A DNA stretch of 60,672 bases from an uncultured Eubacterium sp. GTDB lineage: Bacteria; Bacillota; Clostridia; Lachnospirales; Lachnospiraceae. The notes beneath the pieces were generated by a model. The model did not search any database, was not told where the DNA came from, and saw only the letters and a program-made list of their open reading frames with translations. The DNA lies in NCBI GenBank assembly GCA_900551945.1, contig URYE01000006.1, forward strand, positions 1 through 60,672, written 5' to 3'. This document shows positions 46,182-57,895 of the stretch, piece after piece (positions within the stretch are counted from its first letter, which is position 1; each line of letters begins with the position of its first letter). A program made the translations under genes and the position numbers.

Positions 46182-47084
46182 CTAGTAATCTTGGTTATTA
46201 ATGGGTGTTGAGTAGTACACATTTGTTTCGTCTGTTTTTTCATTGTAATTCATACTAATATTGACATTAATCTTATCCTTAACAGATAATATATAATTTT
46301 TTATACTGTCGTCATATCCGTATACAGTATACATATCTTCATTTCTTTTCTCTGCCACAACATACGCCCCAGTTTTCTCCATAATTGTATTAGTTATCAC
46401 ATCTTTCTGTTCCATAGAAAGTGCTCCATCAATTACGCCTTTAAGATTAACTGTAACTTGTGCTTCTATATTCAAATCATTTAAAATTTCATTGACTATA
46501 TTTTCATATGTAAATATCGCTTCTATTGTATCACTTAATGTAATTCCAATATAAATATACTGACTTACATCTTTTGCATTTACTGTTACAAGCTTACAAA
46601 TGACATCTCCATTTTTAGATGCTTGCGAAAGTGTTTTTACACTATTTTCATCTTCTATTGTATCTGCAATACTATATCTATTTATACCAATCTCTTCTGC
46701 AATCTGCTCTAAGATTATACGTTTTGCCATATCTGTTAGTGCTACATCGCAATACCTGCCATAAACACTTACACTTCCTTGTACCTTTTTAAAGCTCATG
46801 TCATCAAATGTCCCTTCAAATGCACTTATAATTTTTTTGTCACTATAATTAACATTACTAGCATTAGTGGAAATGTAATTCATAAACCCATAGCCACTTA
46901 TCCCCCACAACATATTCCCTGCTGTAATAAGCCATAAAATTGCTACAATTCCTAGTATACACTTTTGAAATACATACCTTTTTTTATTTGTTTTTCTTAC
47001 ACTCTTTTCTTTTTTTTGAGTGTCCTTCCTAACAAAAAAATCATGTAATTTAAAACCAAAATAATAAATATAACTCTTAAACAT
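46182..47084 (-). CDS. YwmB-like (TATA-box-binding-like) membrane protein
   Basis: A 300-residue protein with one membrane segment (about 41-60, KCILGIVAILWLITAGNMLW) and an extracellular domain of repeated alpha/beta modules, resembling YwmB, whose fold is TATA-box-binding-protein-like. In Bacillus ywmB also sits beside atpC, and position supports the call more than motif identity. Its function is not established; a link to envelope or sporulation has been suggested by context. GGGAGG before the ATG at 47084 fixes the start. It is the last gene after atpC. Confidence 0.65.
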   Translation of the reverse strand: MFKSYIYYFGFKLHDFFVRKDTQKKEKSVRKTNKKRYVFQKCILGIVAILWLITAGNMLWGISGYGFMNYISTNASNVNYSDKKIISAFEGTFDDMSFKKVQGSVSVYGRYCDVALTDMAKRIILEQIAEEIGINRYSIADTIEDENSVKTLSQASKNGDVICKLVTVNAKDVSQYIYIGITLSDTIEAIFTYENIVNEILNDLNIEAQVTVNLKGVIDGALSMEQKDVITNTIMEKTGAYVVAEKRNEDMYTVYGYDDSIKNYILSVKDKINVNISMNYNEKTDETNVYYSTPINNQDY

Positions 47085-47166
47085 AAAACCTCCCAACTGA
47101 CTATAACAACTTGTACATCTATCGTTGTACTAATTATTACCATCAATTGAGAGGTCTAATCATTTT

Positions 47167-47574
47167 TTATCTACTTACTGCGTTAAGTCTTGCCATAGCT
47201 CTCTTAAGTGCCATTTCAGCACGCAGTGTATCAATATTAGCGTCACTTCCTGAAAGTCTTCTCTCAGCTCTAATCTTTGCTTCATTTGCTCTGTTGACAT
47301 CAATTTCATCAGGCCATTCAGCAACTTCGGCAAGAATAGTAACTTTATCTTTAAGAATTTCAATGATACCACCATGAACTGCTGCTTTTTTCTCAGCACC
47401 ATTTTCATGTATTGTCATAACACATGGTGTAACAACTGAAGTAAGAGGAATATGGTCGGCATATATACCAATCTGTCCCTCACTTGTAGTAAGTTCAACC
47501 ATGCCTGCATTCCCTTCATAGAATGTTCTGTCAGGAGTGCTTACTAATAACTTAAATGTCTTTAAATCTGCCAT
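47167..47574 (-). CDS. atpC: ATP synthase F1 epsilon subunit
   Basis: A 135-residue central-stalk subunit. The N-terminal beta-sandwich (FKLLVSTPDRTFYEGNAGMVELTTSEGQIGIYADHIPLTSVV) and the C-terminal helical hairpin (ANEAKIRAERRL...ALKRAMARLNAV) are both complete. It couples rotation to catalysis and can inhibit ATP hydrolysis. It follows atpD by 44 bases. Confidence 0.96.
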   Translation of the reverse strand: MADLKTFKLLVSTPDRTFYEGNAGMVELTTSEGQIGIYADHIPLTSVVTPCVMTIHENGAEKKAAVHGGIIEILKDKVTILAEVAEWPDEIDVNRANEAKIRAERRLSGSDANIDTLRAEMALKRAMARLNAVSR

Positions 47575-47618
47575 ATCAAGCCTCCATGCAGTTGCTGTTT
47601 GTTATAGAAGCAACTACT

Positions 47619-49034
<1,416 letters not shown>

Positions 49035-49898
49035 TTACTCGATGGCGTTTGCACCGGCGATAATTTCTGTAAGTTCCTGAGTAATAGAACCTTGTCTTGC
49101 TCTATTGTATTTAAGCGACAAATCAGAAATCATCTCTTCTGCATTACTTGTGGCATTATCCATAGCCTGCATTCTTGCACCATTTTCACTTGCAACAGCT
49201 TCAACGAGAGCACCATAGATAAGACTACACACATACTTAGGTATAATCATATCAAGTGCTTCTCCTTCTTCTGGTTCATAGTTCATTGGTGTTGTATCTG
49301 CTTGCTTGTTATTATCTGCATTAGCCAATGACTTGTCAACTGGTAACAACTTTATAAGCGTTGGTACATGGACAACTGTATTCTTAAATGATGTATACGC
49401 AAGATATATTTCGCCAATCTCACCGTCTGTAAATGCCTTAAGCACTTCATCACAGATTTGCTTAGCATCTGTATACATAGGATTGTCAATAACATCTGAA
49501 TAATCAGCTTTTATTGTATATCCCTTTCTATCAAATACTTCTCTGCCCTTACGTCCAATAGCATATATTAATGCGTCTTCTTTACGGATATCTCCATTAG
49601 TAACGAGCTTGGTTATATTGGAATTATAACCACCTGCAAGTCCCCTGTTGGCAGTAATCACAATTACAGCCTTTTTCTCTGATGAGCCTGCATTAAGGTA
49701 CTTATGATTAATATTACCTGATTTTGCAAGCATACTGCATACAGTTTCATACATCAAATCAAAATATGGCTTTGTGCTTTCTGCCTTTCCCTTCGCTTTC
49801 TGAAGTTTCACAGTGGAAACAAGCTTCATGGCTTTGGTAATCTGTCCGGTACTTTGAATACTGTCTCTACGCCTTTTTATGTCTCTCATTGAGGCCAT
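49035..49898 (-). CDS. atpG: ATP synthase F1 gamma subunit
   Basis: A 287-residue central shaft subunit. MRDIKRRRDSIQSTGQITKAMKLVSTVKL at the start and the C-terminal ARQGSITQELTEIIAGANA are the family's two coiled-coil ends. The ATG at 49898 follows GGAGG; a TTG two codons earlier is possible. It lies between atpA and atpD as usual. Confidence 0.97.
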   Translation of the reverse strand: MASMRDIKRRRDSIQSTGQITKAMKLVSTVKLQKAKGKAESTKPYFDLMYETVCSMLAKSGNINHKYLNAGSSEKKAVIVITANRGLAGGYNSNITKLVTNGDIRKEDALIYAIGRKGREVFDRKGYTIKADYSDVIDNPMYTDAKQICDEVLKAFTDGEIGEIYLAYTSFKNTVVHVPTLIKLLPVDKSLANADNNKQADTTPMNYEPEEGEALDMIIPKYVCSLIYGALVEAVASENGARMQAMDNATSNAEEMISDLSLKYNRARQGSITQELTEIIAGANAIE

Positions 49899-49952
49899 AA
49901 TCAATTACCTCCATTCCAGCCTTACAGCTGTTTCATAATAGTTGCGAAGAAG

Positions 49953-49971
49953 CTTACGGCAAAACCGTAAG
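49953..49971 (-). promoter_or_regulatory. Hairpin in the atpA-atpG gap
   Basis: CTTACGG and CCGTAAG form a 7-bp stem around CAAAA. There is no U-run, so it is more likely an mRNA processing or stability element that adjusts subunit ratios than a terminator. Confidence 0.4.
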
Positions 49972-49994
49972 ACTCTTACCCTTTATGCCATGTT

Positions 49995-51536
<1,542 letters not shown>

Positions 51537-51545
51537 TTACCAGCT

Positions 51546-52094
51546 TTACGCAAGCTGAATTTTTCTAAGATTTTTAGCAATTTCGTCTATTTTTGTCTTA
51601 ATACTGCTGTCTACAACTCTATCACCTATTCTTATAACCATACCGCCAATTAATGACTCGTCAACAATATAGTTAATTTCAAAGCTGACATAATCTGTAG
51701 TTTCACGCAATTTGTTTTCAACCTTTTCCTTCTGAGCATCAGATAATGGTCTGGCAGTTGATACACTAACAACTCCAATCTTTTTATATTCCTTTACCCT
51801 GTCCATAAAGTACTTAAGAGTTTCAACAATTTTAACTTGTCTATCCTTAGATATCATAATGACAAGTAATCCAGTCATATCCTTTGAAACACATTCGCCA
51901 AAGATATTTTCAATGACCTTTTCTTTTTCTTCTTTTTTTATTTTAGGATGATTTAAAAATTTGCCAAGCTCACTATTATCATCAAAAGCCTTGATTACAG
52001 CTTGTGCTTCCTCAAATAATACATCGACTTTTGACTCAGATACGGCAAGGTCAAATAATGCATCACCGTAAGTTGTTTCTACTAGCTTAGCCAT
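51546..52094 (-). CDS. atpH: ATP synthase F1 delta subunit
   Basis: A 182-residue peripheral stalk subunit (OSCP family) linking the b subunits to the top of F1. An N-terminal helical domain (YGDALFDLAVSES) and a C-terminal domain ending SLIGGMVIRIGDRVVDSSIKTKIDEIAKNLR are recognisable. Its start overlaps the end of atpF by 13 bases, implying translational coupling. Confidence 0.95.
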   Translation of the reverse strand: MAKLVETTYGDALFDLAVSESKVDVLFEEAQAVIKAFDDNSELGKFLNHPKIKKEEKEKVIENIFGECVSKDMTGLLVIMISKDRQVKIVETLKYFMDRVKEYKKIGVVSVSTARPLSDAQKEKVENKLRETTDYVSFEINYIVDESLIGGMVIRIGDRVVDSSIKTKIDEIAKNLRKIQLA

Positions 52095-52636
52095 GTCTTT
52101 TCACCCATTTCATTTAATGTCTCTTCTATAAGAGCATCATTTTCTTTATCATCAATTGACTTTGCAACGAGCTTTGCTGCCATAACAGAAGCAACTGCAA
52201 TAATCTGTTGTTTAACTTCATCTGCAACTTTCTGTTTTTCAAGTTCAGCTTCTGTATTAGCTCTCTCAATAATTCTTGCAGCTTCTTGTTTTGCCTCATC
52301 GACAATCTTCTGCTCATTATGCATAGCTACTTTACGAGCTTCGCTCAATATTGCCTCAGCTTCCTTATCAGCTTGTTTAAGCTTTTCTTCGTATTCAGCT
52401 TTAAGAGTCTGTGCTTGCTGCTTATCAGCTTTAGCACTTTCTCTATCGCTTGTTATTTTGTCCTGTCTTTTTTTAAGCATATTTCTTACAGGATTAAATA
52501 AAATGTAAGAAAGCAGTACAAATAAAATAAATACGTTAAAAGCAGTAATTGCTGCATCAAGAAGAAGCTGATAATCAAGACCAAATAATCGTCCATCATC
52601 TGCCAAAGCAATAAATGTACTTCCTATTAAATTCAA
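52082..52636 (-). CDS. atpF: ATP synthase Fo b subunit
   Basis: A 184-residue peripheral stalk subunit: one membrane segment (about residues 27-48, LLDAAITAFNVFILFVLLSYIL) followed by a long charged coiled coil rich in A, E, K and Q. It dimerises and holds F1 against rotation. Overlaps atpH by 13 bases. Confidence 0.95.
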   Translation of the reverse strand: MNLIGSTFIALADDGRLFGLDYQLLLDAAITAFNVFILFVLLSYILFNPVRNMLKKRQDKITSDRESAKADKQQAQTLKAEYEEKLKQADKEAEAILSEARKVAMHNEQKIVDEAKQEAARIIERANTEAELEKQKVADEVKQQIIAVASVMAAKLVAKSIDDKENDALIEETLNEMGEKTWLS

Positions 52637-52717
52637 GATTTTAGCCTCCTTCCTATCAGCTTAACTGTCTGATTAAACCTAAATCAGCGTTCACTGACAA
52701 AATAAATATCTTGTCAA

Positions 52718-52975
52718 TTAGCCTTTAAATGGCTGAACAAACATTAAGATAATAGCTACGGCAAAACCATAAAGACCTGTTGTTTCGGCTACGGCCTGAC
52801 CAAGTAACATTGTTGATGTAATATCTGACTTTGCACCTGGATTACGTCCAACTGCTGAAGCACCATGTCCTGCTGCGATACCCTGTCCTACACCAGGACC
52901 TACACCTGCGATCATTGCAATACCAGCACCAATTGCTGACATAGCCTGAATAAACTCCTGTCCACTAATATTCAT
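52718..52975 (-). CDS. atpE: ATP synthase Fo c subunit, sodium-type signature
   Basis: An 85-residue two-helix ring subunit. GPGVGQG is in helix 1, the RNPGAK polar loop follows, and the ion-binding carboxylate E64 is in helix 2 (GQAVAETTG). Q31 in helix 1 and T65 next to E64 match the Gln-Glu-Ser/Thr set that coordinates Na+ in sodium-driven c rings such as those of Ilyobacter and Propionigenium. Sodium coupling is therefore likely, though unproven. Confidence 0.96.
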   Translation of the reverse strand: MNISGQEFIQAMSAIGAGIAMIAGVGPGVGQGIAAGHGASAVGRNPGAKSDITSTMLLGQAVAETTGLYGFAVAIILMFVQPFKG

Positions 52976-53003
52976 GTTTTAATCCTCCATTTTAAAAAAT
53001 TTT

Positions 53004-53036
53004 GTCACCTATAACTTATGTTGTAGGTTTTGTGAC
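53004..53036 (-). promoter_or_regulatory. Hairpin upstream of atpE
   Basis: GTCA plus CCTA pair with TAGG plus TGAC, with a 5-base bulge, in the atpB-atpE gap. A structured leader here may boost translation or protect the highly needed atpE message. Confidence 0.4.
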
Positions 53037-53070
53037 CTGAAAAGCATTGTTTGCAATACTTCAAGTTGCC

Positions 53071-53790
53071 TTAATCATCGGCAATCTTGTCATTGACATA
53101 TACCATTGTCAACATACTAAATACATAAGCTTGGATACAGCCTGAGAACAAATCAAAATAAGCATGTAAGAATGCTGGATATCCTAAAGTATAAGGATTA
53201 ACCAAGTCATATATCAAGCCCATAAGAACTGTTCCTGACATAACATTACCAAACAAACGTAATGAAAGCGACAGCGGTACGGCAAATTCACCAATTAAGT
53301 TAATTGGGAATAAGAATGGCAATGGCTGAAACAGTGCTGTGAAATGCTTAACACCGTTTTTCTTAATACCATTAAATTGTACCAGGATAAATGTAATTAC
53401 ACCTAGTGCAACCGTAACGCCATAGTCTGCGGTAGGTGGTCTTAGTCCGAAAAGACCAGAAATATTAGAAATAATTATAAATAAGAACAATGTTGAAATG
53501 TAATTAACAAATCTACTTGCGTTCTTACCCATAATGCCATCTACCATTGTTCCGAGCATTTCTACAATAAGTTCGATTACATTAAGAAATGAGCCCGGAG
53601 TGTCTGTTGCTTCTACTTTATTTAACTTAACTCTGGCAACTATAGCCATCACAAGTATAAATATAGAAACAAGCAACATCGCCACGTGTGTTGTATCAAG
53701 AGCGAAATCGTAGTCAATTCCTGGTATCCTGAAGGTACATAGCTTCTTAATCATAAAGCTACTGTCACACGCAACTACCGATGTCATCAT
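53071..53790 (-). CDS. atpB: ATP synthase Fo a subunit
   Basis: A 239-residue stator channel with about five to six membrane helices. The essential Arg is in PLSLSLRLFGNVMSG. FLFPINLIGEFAVP and the end SGCIQAYVFSMLTMVYVNDKI are family hallmarks. Start at 53790 preferred because AAGGTGG lies 8 bases upstream; a GTG four codons earlier is the alternative. Confidence 0.95.
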   Translation of the reverse strand: MMTSVVACDSSFMIKKLCTFRIPGIDYDFALDTTHVAMLLVSIFILVMAIVARVKLNKVEATDTPGSFLNVIELIVEMLGTMVDGIMGKNASRFVNYISTLFLFIIISNISGLFGLRPPTADYGVTVALGVITFILVQFNGIKKNGVKHFTALFQPLPFLFPINLIGEFAVPLSLSLRLFGNVMSGTVLMGLIYDLVNPYTLGYPAFLHAYFDLFSGCIQAYVFSMLTMVYVNDKIADD

Positions 53791-53806
53791 TGTGCTTCCC
53801 ACCTTT

Positions 53807-54205
53807 TCACCTTCCTTTTTTAATTTTGGTTAAAAACCTATGAGTAAACGGCTGTAAATAAGCCGATACTTTCATGGCAAACATTCCAATCAAAGCACAC
53901 ACAAGGTTGCCTAGATTAAGAATATACAATGCGGCAAACATTGCAAACATAACAGCTAGTCTTACAAAATATCCAAGCAAATATGTTTTTCTTGCGTCTG
54001 CCATTCCATAAACGACTTTTCGTATTTTAAAGCTCATCTGAAATGAACCAAAAATAGCATATACAACACCAAATAAAAAGCCAATCATATATAACGTATC
54101 AGAAAAAAATATTAATATAATAATCTCTCCAATAACTAAATACAATAAATCTACCAACAAAACTTCTGGTAGTGCTTCATTTAATTGTTTAATTTTCTCT
54201 AACAT
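53807..54205 (-). CDS. ATP synthase subunit I-like protein
   Basis: A 132-residue membrane protein with four hydrophobic helices (about 20-35, 40-60, 78-97, 100-115), resembling the AtpI-type subunit I that helps assemble the c ring. Placed directly upstream of atpB. The start is uncertain between an ATG at 54205 and a TTG at 54214. The name rests mostly on position and topology. Confidence 0.75.
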   Translation of the reverse strand: MLEKIKQLNEALPEVLLVDLLYLVIGEIIILIFFSDTLYMIGFLFGVVYAIFGSFQMSFKIRKVVYGMADARKTYLLGYFVRLAVMFAMFAALYILNLGNLVCALIGMFAMKVSAYLQPFTHRFLTKIKKGR

Positions 54206-54246
54206 AAATCTCAACCTATACCTTTATGAAATTCTACCAGTGTTTA

Positions 54247-54531
54247 TTACTTATTATCATCTTTAGTCTTGTCAAGTATTTCCTGAATATGCTTATCCTG
54301 TTCTTTCTTTCGTCTGTATTCATCTTGCCTTACCGTATTCATAGCTAGTACATAAGCATTTCTAGCTCCAGCAGCTATACCTAGAAACAACATTGGAACA
54401 GTAAACCACGTTCCAAACTTCTTATCTAGCCACAGGCCTACAGCCAGACATAAAAATACTGGAACCATTATACTTATACCAATCTGAGATATCAGCACTA
54501 TATTACGATATTGTGAACCATTTTTGCTCAT
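54247..54531 (-). CDS. AtpZ/AtpI-family protein, first gene of the ATP synthase operon
   Basis: A 94-residue protein with two membrane helices (about 11-30 and 39-58) and a charged C-terminal tail. GLWLDKKFGTWFTVPMLFLGIAAGARNAYVL matches the AtpZ / 'ATPase gene 1' family, found at the head of Na+- and H+-type F1Fo operons and implicated in assembly or in Mg2+/Ca2+ transport. AAAGGA precedes the ATG. Confidence 0.8.
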   Translation of the reverse strand: MSKNGSQYRNIVLISQIGISIMVPVFLCLAVGLWLDKKFGTWFTVPMLFLGIAAGARNAYVLAMNTVRQDEYRRKKEQDKHIQEILDKTKDDNK

Positions 54532-54808
54532 TCATTCATCCTTTCAATACTACGTCACCATCTACTATACCATTTTATATTTATAAAGTCCATTAATTTG
54601 TTAAAAAAATAGTAATCTTTTTCAATAAAGAAAAGCCAGTAATTGCAAGGCTTCTTATTATATATATACGTTATTATCGACATTTTTTTACATAAAAAAC
54701 GAGCCAATGTAACATGTTAGTGGAAAATTTCACCATTTTTTGTTCTCATAAAAATACAATAGACTGTCATACTAAGTAAACTTAATAAAACAGTCCATAT
54801 ATCTTATA
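54532..54808. other. ATP synthase operon upstream region with terminator
   Basis: Contains a hairpin, GACTGT (54762-54767) with ACAGTC (54790-54795), which probably ends the DUF402 gene, and a second, AAGCC with GGCTT near 54,633. The operon promoter must lie to the left of these; TATAGT near 54,560 is a possible -10 without a good -35. Confidence 0.45.
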
Positions 54809-55282
54809 TTATTTTTTTTCATATTCAGACAATACATCAAGATAATTCTTAAATTCACCATTATAAATAATAGACAACAGCGAATTAAGTCTATAAAGTG
54901 CTGTCTGTAACATCTCATTAGAAATTATCTCTTGTCTACAAGCGTCTGCTAACTCGTCCAAATCAACAACTTTTACAAATCCAGAATTCTCAATTATTAC
55001 ATCTGCTAAAAGGTCAGTAAACACATAAGTATCACTATCCTTAATGGCAGTATCAATTATATCGCAATATACATACGCAAGTGAGTTATCTTCCTTATAA
55101 AACTTACTAATCTTCCATCCCTTATCAAGACAATAATACGAACACCCATGCGAAAACTCAGCCTTAGGGTGTATAGTCGACCAACTCGTAATTATCTTTT
55201 TGTCATCAATATGAATTATATTATCATTCTTAAGATTAATACATTCATCGGGAATTAATCTTTTTCTAAATAGAGTTGCCAT
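54809..55282 (-). CDS. DUF402 domain protein
   Basis: A 157-residue protein with the DUF402 core (GWKISKFYKEDNSLAYVYCDIID..., then TYVFTDLLADVIIENSGFVKVVDLDEL). The conserved Tyr/Asp/Glu residues are those of the family that includes FomD-like nucleoside diphosphate hydrolases and YgaC. The enzyme role here is unproven; hydrolysis of a phosphoanhydride is the best guess. It stands alone upstream of the ATP synthase operon. Confidence 0.8.
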   Translation of the reverse strand: MATLFRKRLIPDECINLKNDNIIHIDDKKIITSWSTIHPKAEFSHGCSYYCLDKGWKISKFYKEDNSLAYVYCDIIDTAIKDSDTYVFTDLLADVIIENSGFVKVVDLDELADACRQEIISNEMLQTALYRLNSLLSIIYNGEFKNYLDVLSEYEKK

Positions 55283-55517
55283 GTACTTTCCTCCAAAAAT
55301 ATTTTATATGCCAACTATCACACGTTCTGTCAACATTAACTATAATAAAATATTATACCAATTCAAATACAAAAAAGCAATTTATAAATTATCTCATTAG
55401 TTAATTTTATAGCAAACCAATCTCCATTAAAACAACACTCACCTACACTTATATACCAGCAACAAATAGCCTTGTTTAACTCGAACACCAGCTAATATAA
55501 TTCTACAAACTTTCAAT
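55283..55517. other. Intergenic region, no gene seen
   Basis: AT-rich sequence between the DUF402 gene start and palindromic copy C. It should contain the DUF402 promoter. No ORF or RNA gene is visible. Confidence 0.4.
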
Positions 55518-55674
55518 AAGATAGCTGGATTATATATCCAATAAATGCACCATTTAAAGAACAACTGCCTATATTTGTGTGATAGCGGCAAACACACTTG
55601 TTTTACGAGGTCATACAAATATAGATGATTGTTCTTTCACTGGTGTGTGTTTGGATATATAATCCTGCTATCTC
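55518..55674. repeat. Long palindromic element, family 2 copy C (inverted)
   Basis: A 157-bp palindrome. The outer arms AAGATAGC.GGATTATATATCCAA pair over 22 bp. The next layer, TGCACCATTTAAAGAACA on the left and TGTTCTTTCACTGGTGTGTG on the right, is that of copies A and B with left and right exchanged, so the element is in the opposite orientation. The tip differs from A and B (CAAACACACTTGTTTTACGAGG). It ends 8 bases from the dCMP deaminase stop. Confidence 0.8.
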
Positions 55675-55681
55675 TCACAAC

Positions 55682-56167
55682 TTATAACTCAATATTTATT
55701 TCCCTACCAGTTGCGTCATACTTATAATATCTAACTCCAGCCGCATTAAGCATTCTCTTAGACGCAATAACAGAAGCTGTATCTGCATATTTATCACAAT
55801 CATAAACAAGTGTTTTAATGCCAGCTTGAATTATAGCCTTTGCACATTCATTACATGGAAATAACGTAACATACATTTTAGCATTATCAAGGCTTCCGCC
55901 CCTGTAATTAAGAATAGCATTAAGCTCACTGTGAGCTGTATACATATACTTATTATCAAGTGGGTCGCCATCTCTATTCCACGGAAATTCATCATCAGAA
56001 CAACCAATTGGAAGTCCATTATATCCCATAGAAAGTATCTTATTATCCTGACTTACAATGCAAGCTCCAACCTGCGTATTAGGGTCTTTAGACCTTAACC
56101 CAGAAAGCTTTGCAACGCCCATAAAATACTCATCCCAAGAAATATAATCCGTTCTTTTATTACTCAT
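55682..56167 (-). CDS. Deoxycytidylate (dCMP) deaminase, ComEB-like
   Basis: A 161-residue zinc enzyme of the cytidine/dCMP deaminase family, converting dCMP to dUMP for thymidylate synthesis. Zinc/catalytic motifs are HSELNAIL (His and the proton-shuttling Glu) and PCNEC (two Cys). VGACIVSQDNKILSMGYNGLPIGCSDDEFPW is typical of the dCMP group. The ATG at 56167 follows AAAGGGA; the longer frame from 56182 is not supported. Confidence 0.92.
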   Translation of the reverse strand: MSNKRTDYISWDEYFMGVAKLSGLRSKDPNTQVGACIVSQDNKILSMGYNGLPIGCSDDEFPWNRDGDPLDNKYMYTAHSELNAILNYRGGSLDNAKMYVTLFPCNECAKAIIQAGIKTLVYDCDKYADTASVIASKRMLNAAGVRYYKYDATGREINIEL

Positions 56168-56208
56168 ACAATTCCCTTTCAAAATTACTATTTTTATGCT
56201 CTATTAAT

Positions 56209-56244
56209 AATGCTAGTTCCACAAATATTTATGAAACTAGCATT
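56209..56244. promoter_or_regulatory. 13-bp inverted repeat upstream of the dCMP deaminase gene
   Basis: AATGCTAGTTCCA and TGAAACTAGCATT pair with one mismatch around a 10-base loop. A TTGACA sequence lies just upstream on the minus strand near 56,254-56,259. It could be an operator over the start of transcription, or a hairpin ending upp; there is no U-run. Confidence 0.4.
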
Positions 56245-56304
56245 ATAATTAACTTATGTCAAGCAGATATTCACAATATGCGTTACTGCCTGCCAAAAAC
56301 AATA

Positions 56305-56934
56305 TTATTTTGTACCAAAAATTCTGTCACCAGCATCGCCAAGGCCTGGAACAATATACTTGTCATCATTAAGCTTTTCATCAAGATTACCAATGTATAT
56401 ATCAATATCTGGGTGGTCTTTTCTTAATCTTTCAAGACCTTCTGGTGCGGCAATAATACATAAAAACTTAATCTTTTTAGCTCCACGCTTCTTAAGCATA
56501 TCAATGGCTGCTGAAGCTGAACCACCTGTTGCAAGCATTGGGTCAACCACAAATACTTCTCTTTCTGAAATGTCCCTTGGTAACTTACAAAAATACTCTA
56601 CTGGTTCATGTGTTGTTTCATCTCTAAAAAGTCCAATATGACCTACTTTAGCGGCTGGAATTAAGCTAAGAATACCATCAACCATACCAAGACCAGCCCT
56701 TAAGATTGGAACTACTGCAAGCTTCTTACCCTTTAATTCTCTTACTGTAGCCTTACAGATTGGTGTTTCTATTTCAACGTCTTGTAATTCAAGATTTCTA
56801 GTTGCTTCATAGCACATAAGCCCTGCAACTTCGCTGATAAGATTTCTAAATTCCATTGAACCTGTGTCTGTCTTTCTTGCAATCCCTATCTTATGCTTAA
56901 TAAGTGGATGCTCCATAATTACAGTATTTCCCAT
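56305..56934 (-). CDS. upp: Uracil phosphoribosyltransferase
   Basis: A 209-residue salvage enzyme joining uracil and PRPP to give [21 protein letters not shown] is the PRPP loop; [15 protein letters not shown] and the uracil-binding end [16 protein letters not shown] are intact. A GGAG site precedes the ATG. It follows rpiB by 27 bases on the same strand. Confidence 0.97.
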   Translation of the reverse strand: MGNTVIMEHPLIKHKIGIARKTDTGSMEFRNLISEVAGLMCYEATRNLELQDVEIETPICKATVRELKGKKLAVVPILRAGLGMVDGILSLIPAAKVGHIGLFRDETTHEPVEYFCKLPRDISEREVFVVDPMLATGGSASAAIDMLKKRGAKKIKFLCIIAAPEGLERLRKDHPDIDIYIGNLDEKLNDDKYIVPGLGDAGDRIFGTK

Positions 56935-56961
56935 GTTTAAATCTCCTTTTTGTGAATTTTT

Positions 56962-57390
56962 TTAATCTTCTAACATACTTATTCTTCTTTTATGTCTTTC
57001 ATCACCTGAAAACTGTGCATCTATAAATGTATCAGCAATTCTAAATGCAAGTTCTGGTCCAATAACTCTTGCTCCAAGACAAAGTACATTTGCATCATTG
57101 TGCTGTCTAGTTGCCTCAGCACTAAAACAATCACTACAAAGTGCTGCTCTTATTCCCTTAACTTTATTAGCAGCAATACTCATTCCAATACCTGTACCAC
57201 AAAGAAGTATTCCAAGTTCACATTCTTTGCTATTTACAAGGTCTGTAACTTTTTTTGCATATACAGGATAATCACATGACTCATTTGTGTAACAACCTGT
57301 ATCTTTACATTCAATTCCTCTTTTCTTTAAATGGTCGATTAACTGATTTTTTAAATCAAGCGCACCGTGGTCACAACCTATTGCTATCAT
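56962..57390 (-). CDS. rpiB: Ribose 5-phosphate isomerase B
   Basis: A 142-residue RpiB/LacAB-family isomerase (ribose 5-phosphate to ribulose 5-phosphate, or allose 6-phosphate). GCDHGALDLK at the start, CGTGIGMSIAANKVKGIRAAL with the catalytic Cys, and RQHNDANVLCLGARVIG are all present. It makes the precursor that Prs and Upp use. It sits 32 bases downstream of the phosphatase gene. Confidence 0.95.
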   Translation of the reverse strand: MIAIGCDHGALDLKNQLIDHLKKRGIECKDTGCYTNESCDYPVYAKKVTDLVNSKECELGILLCGTGIGMSIAANKVKGIRAALCSDCFSAEATRQHNDANVLCLGARVIGPELAFRIADTFIDAQFSGDERHKRRISMLED

Positions 57391-57422
57391 CTAGTCCTCT
57401 TTCCGCCTTTGTAGGCATTTTA

Positions 57423-57881
57423 TTAACTGTATTGTCCTATTATATTACGAGCTGCCTTTTCAAGCAATATATATAATTGTTCAAAACACTTATTATATTC
57501 TTCCATACCATTTCCATAAGGGTCTAAAACTTCAATATCACCTTCTCCTGCATATTCTGACAACGTGTATACATTAATAGCCCTATCATATTTATCATAT
57601 AATTTCTTTTTCATATTAGAATTCATAACAAGCACAAGTGTATTATTGTCAAAATCTTCATTTTCTATTTGCTTTGTACTATCACTTACCATAATCATAC
57701 CATGTTTTGAAGCAACTGCAACAGCCTTGGGATTATATGGCTCTGGGAATAATACCACCATGCCCCTTGACTGCACAAGAATATCTGTTCCCTGTAAAAA
57801 TGTACTCATAATTGTAGCCGCCATAGGGCTTCTACAAGTATTACCAACACATACAAATATCACTTTATTAATATTACTCAT
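57423..57881 (-). CDS. Low-molecular-weight protein-tyrosine or -arginine phosphatase
   Basis: A 152-residue phosphatase with the P-loop CVGNTCRSPMAA (C-x5-R-S) near the N-terminus and the general acid in DPYGN near residue 122. The neighbouring Sua5-type gene and rpiB match the Bacillus ywlC-ywlE-rpiB order, where YwlE acts on phosphoarginine. Thr in the loop (GNTCRS) is the residue linked to arginine preference in YwlE. The ATG at 57881 follows GGAGTG with a rather long spacing. Confidence 0.88.
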   Translation of the reverse strand: MSNINKVIFVCVGNTCRSPMAATIMSTFLQGTDILVQSRGMVVLFPEPYNPKAVAVASKHGMIMVSDSTKQIENEDFDNNTLVLVMNSNMKKKLYDKYDRAINVYTLSEYAGEGDIEVLDPYGNGMEEYNKCFEQLYILLEKAARNIIGQYS

Positions 57882-57895
57882 TTTACAACACTCCA

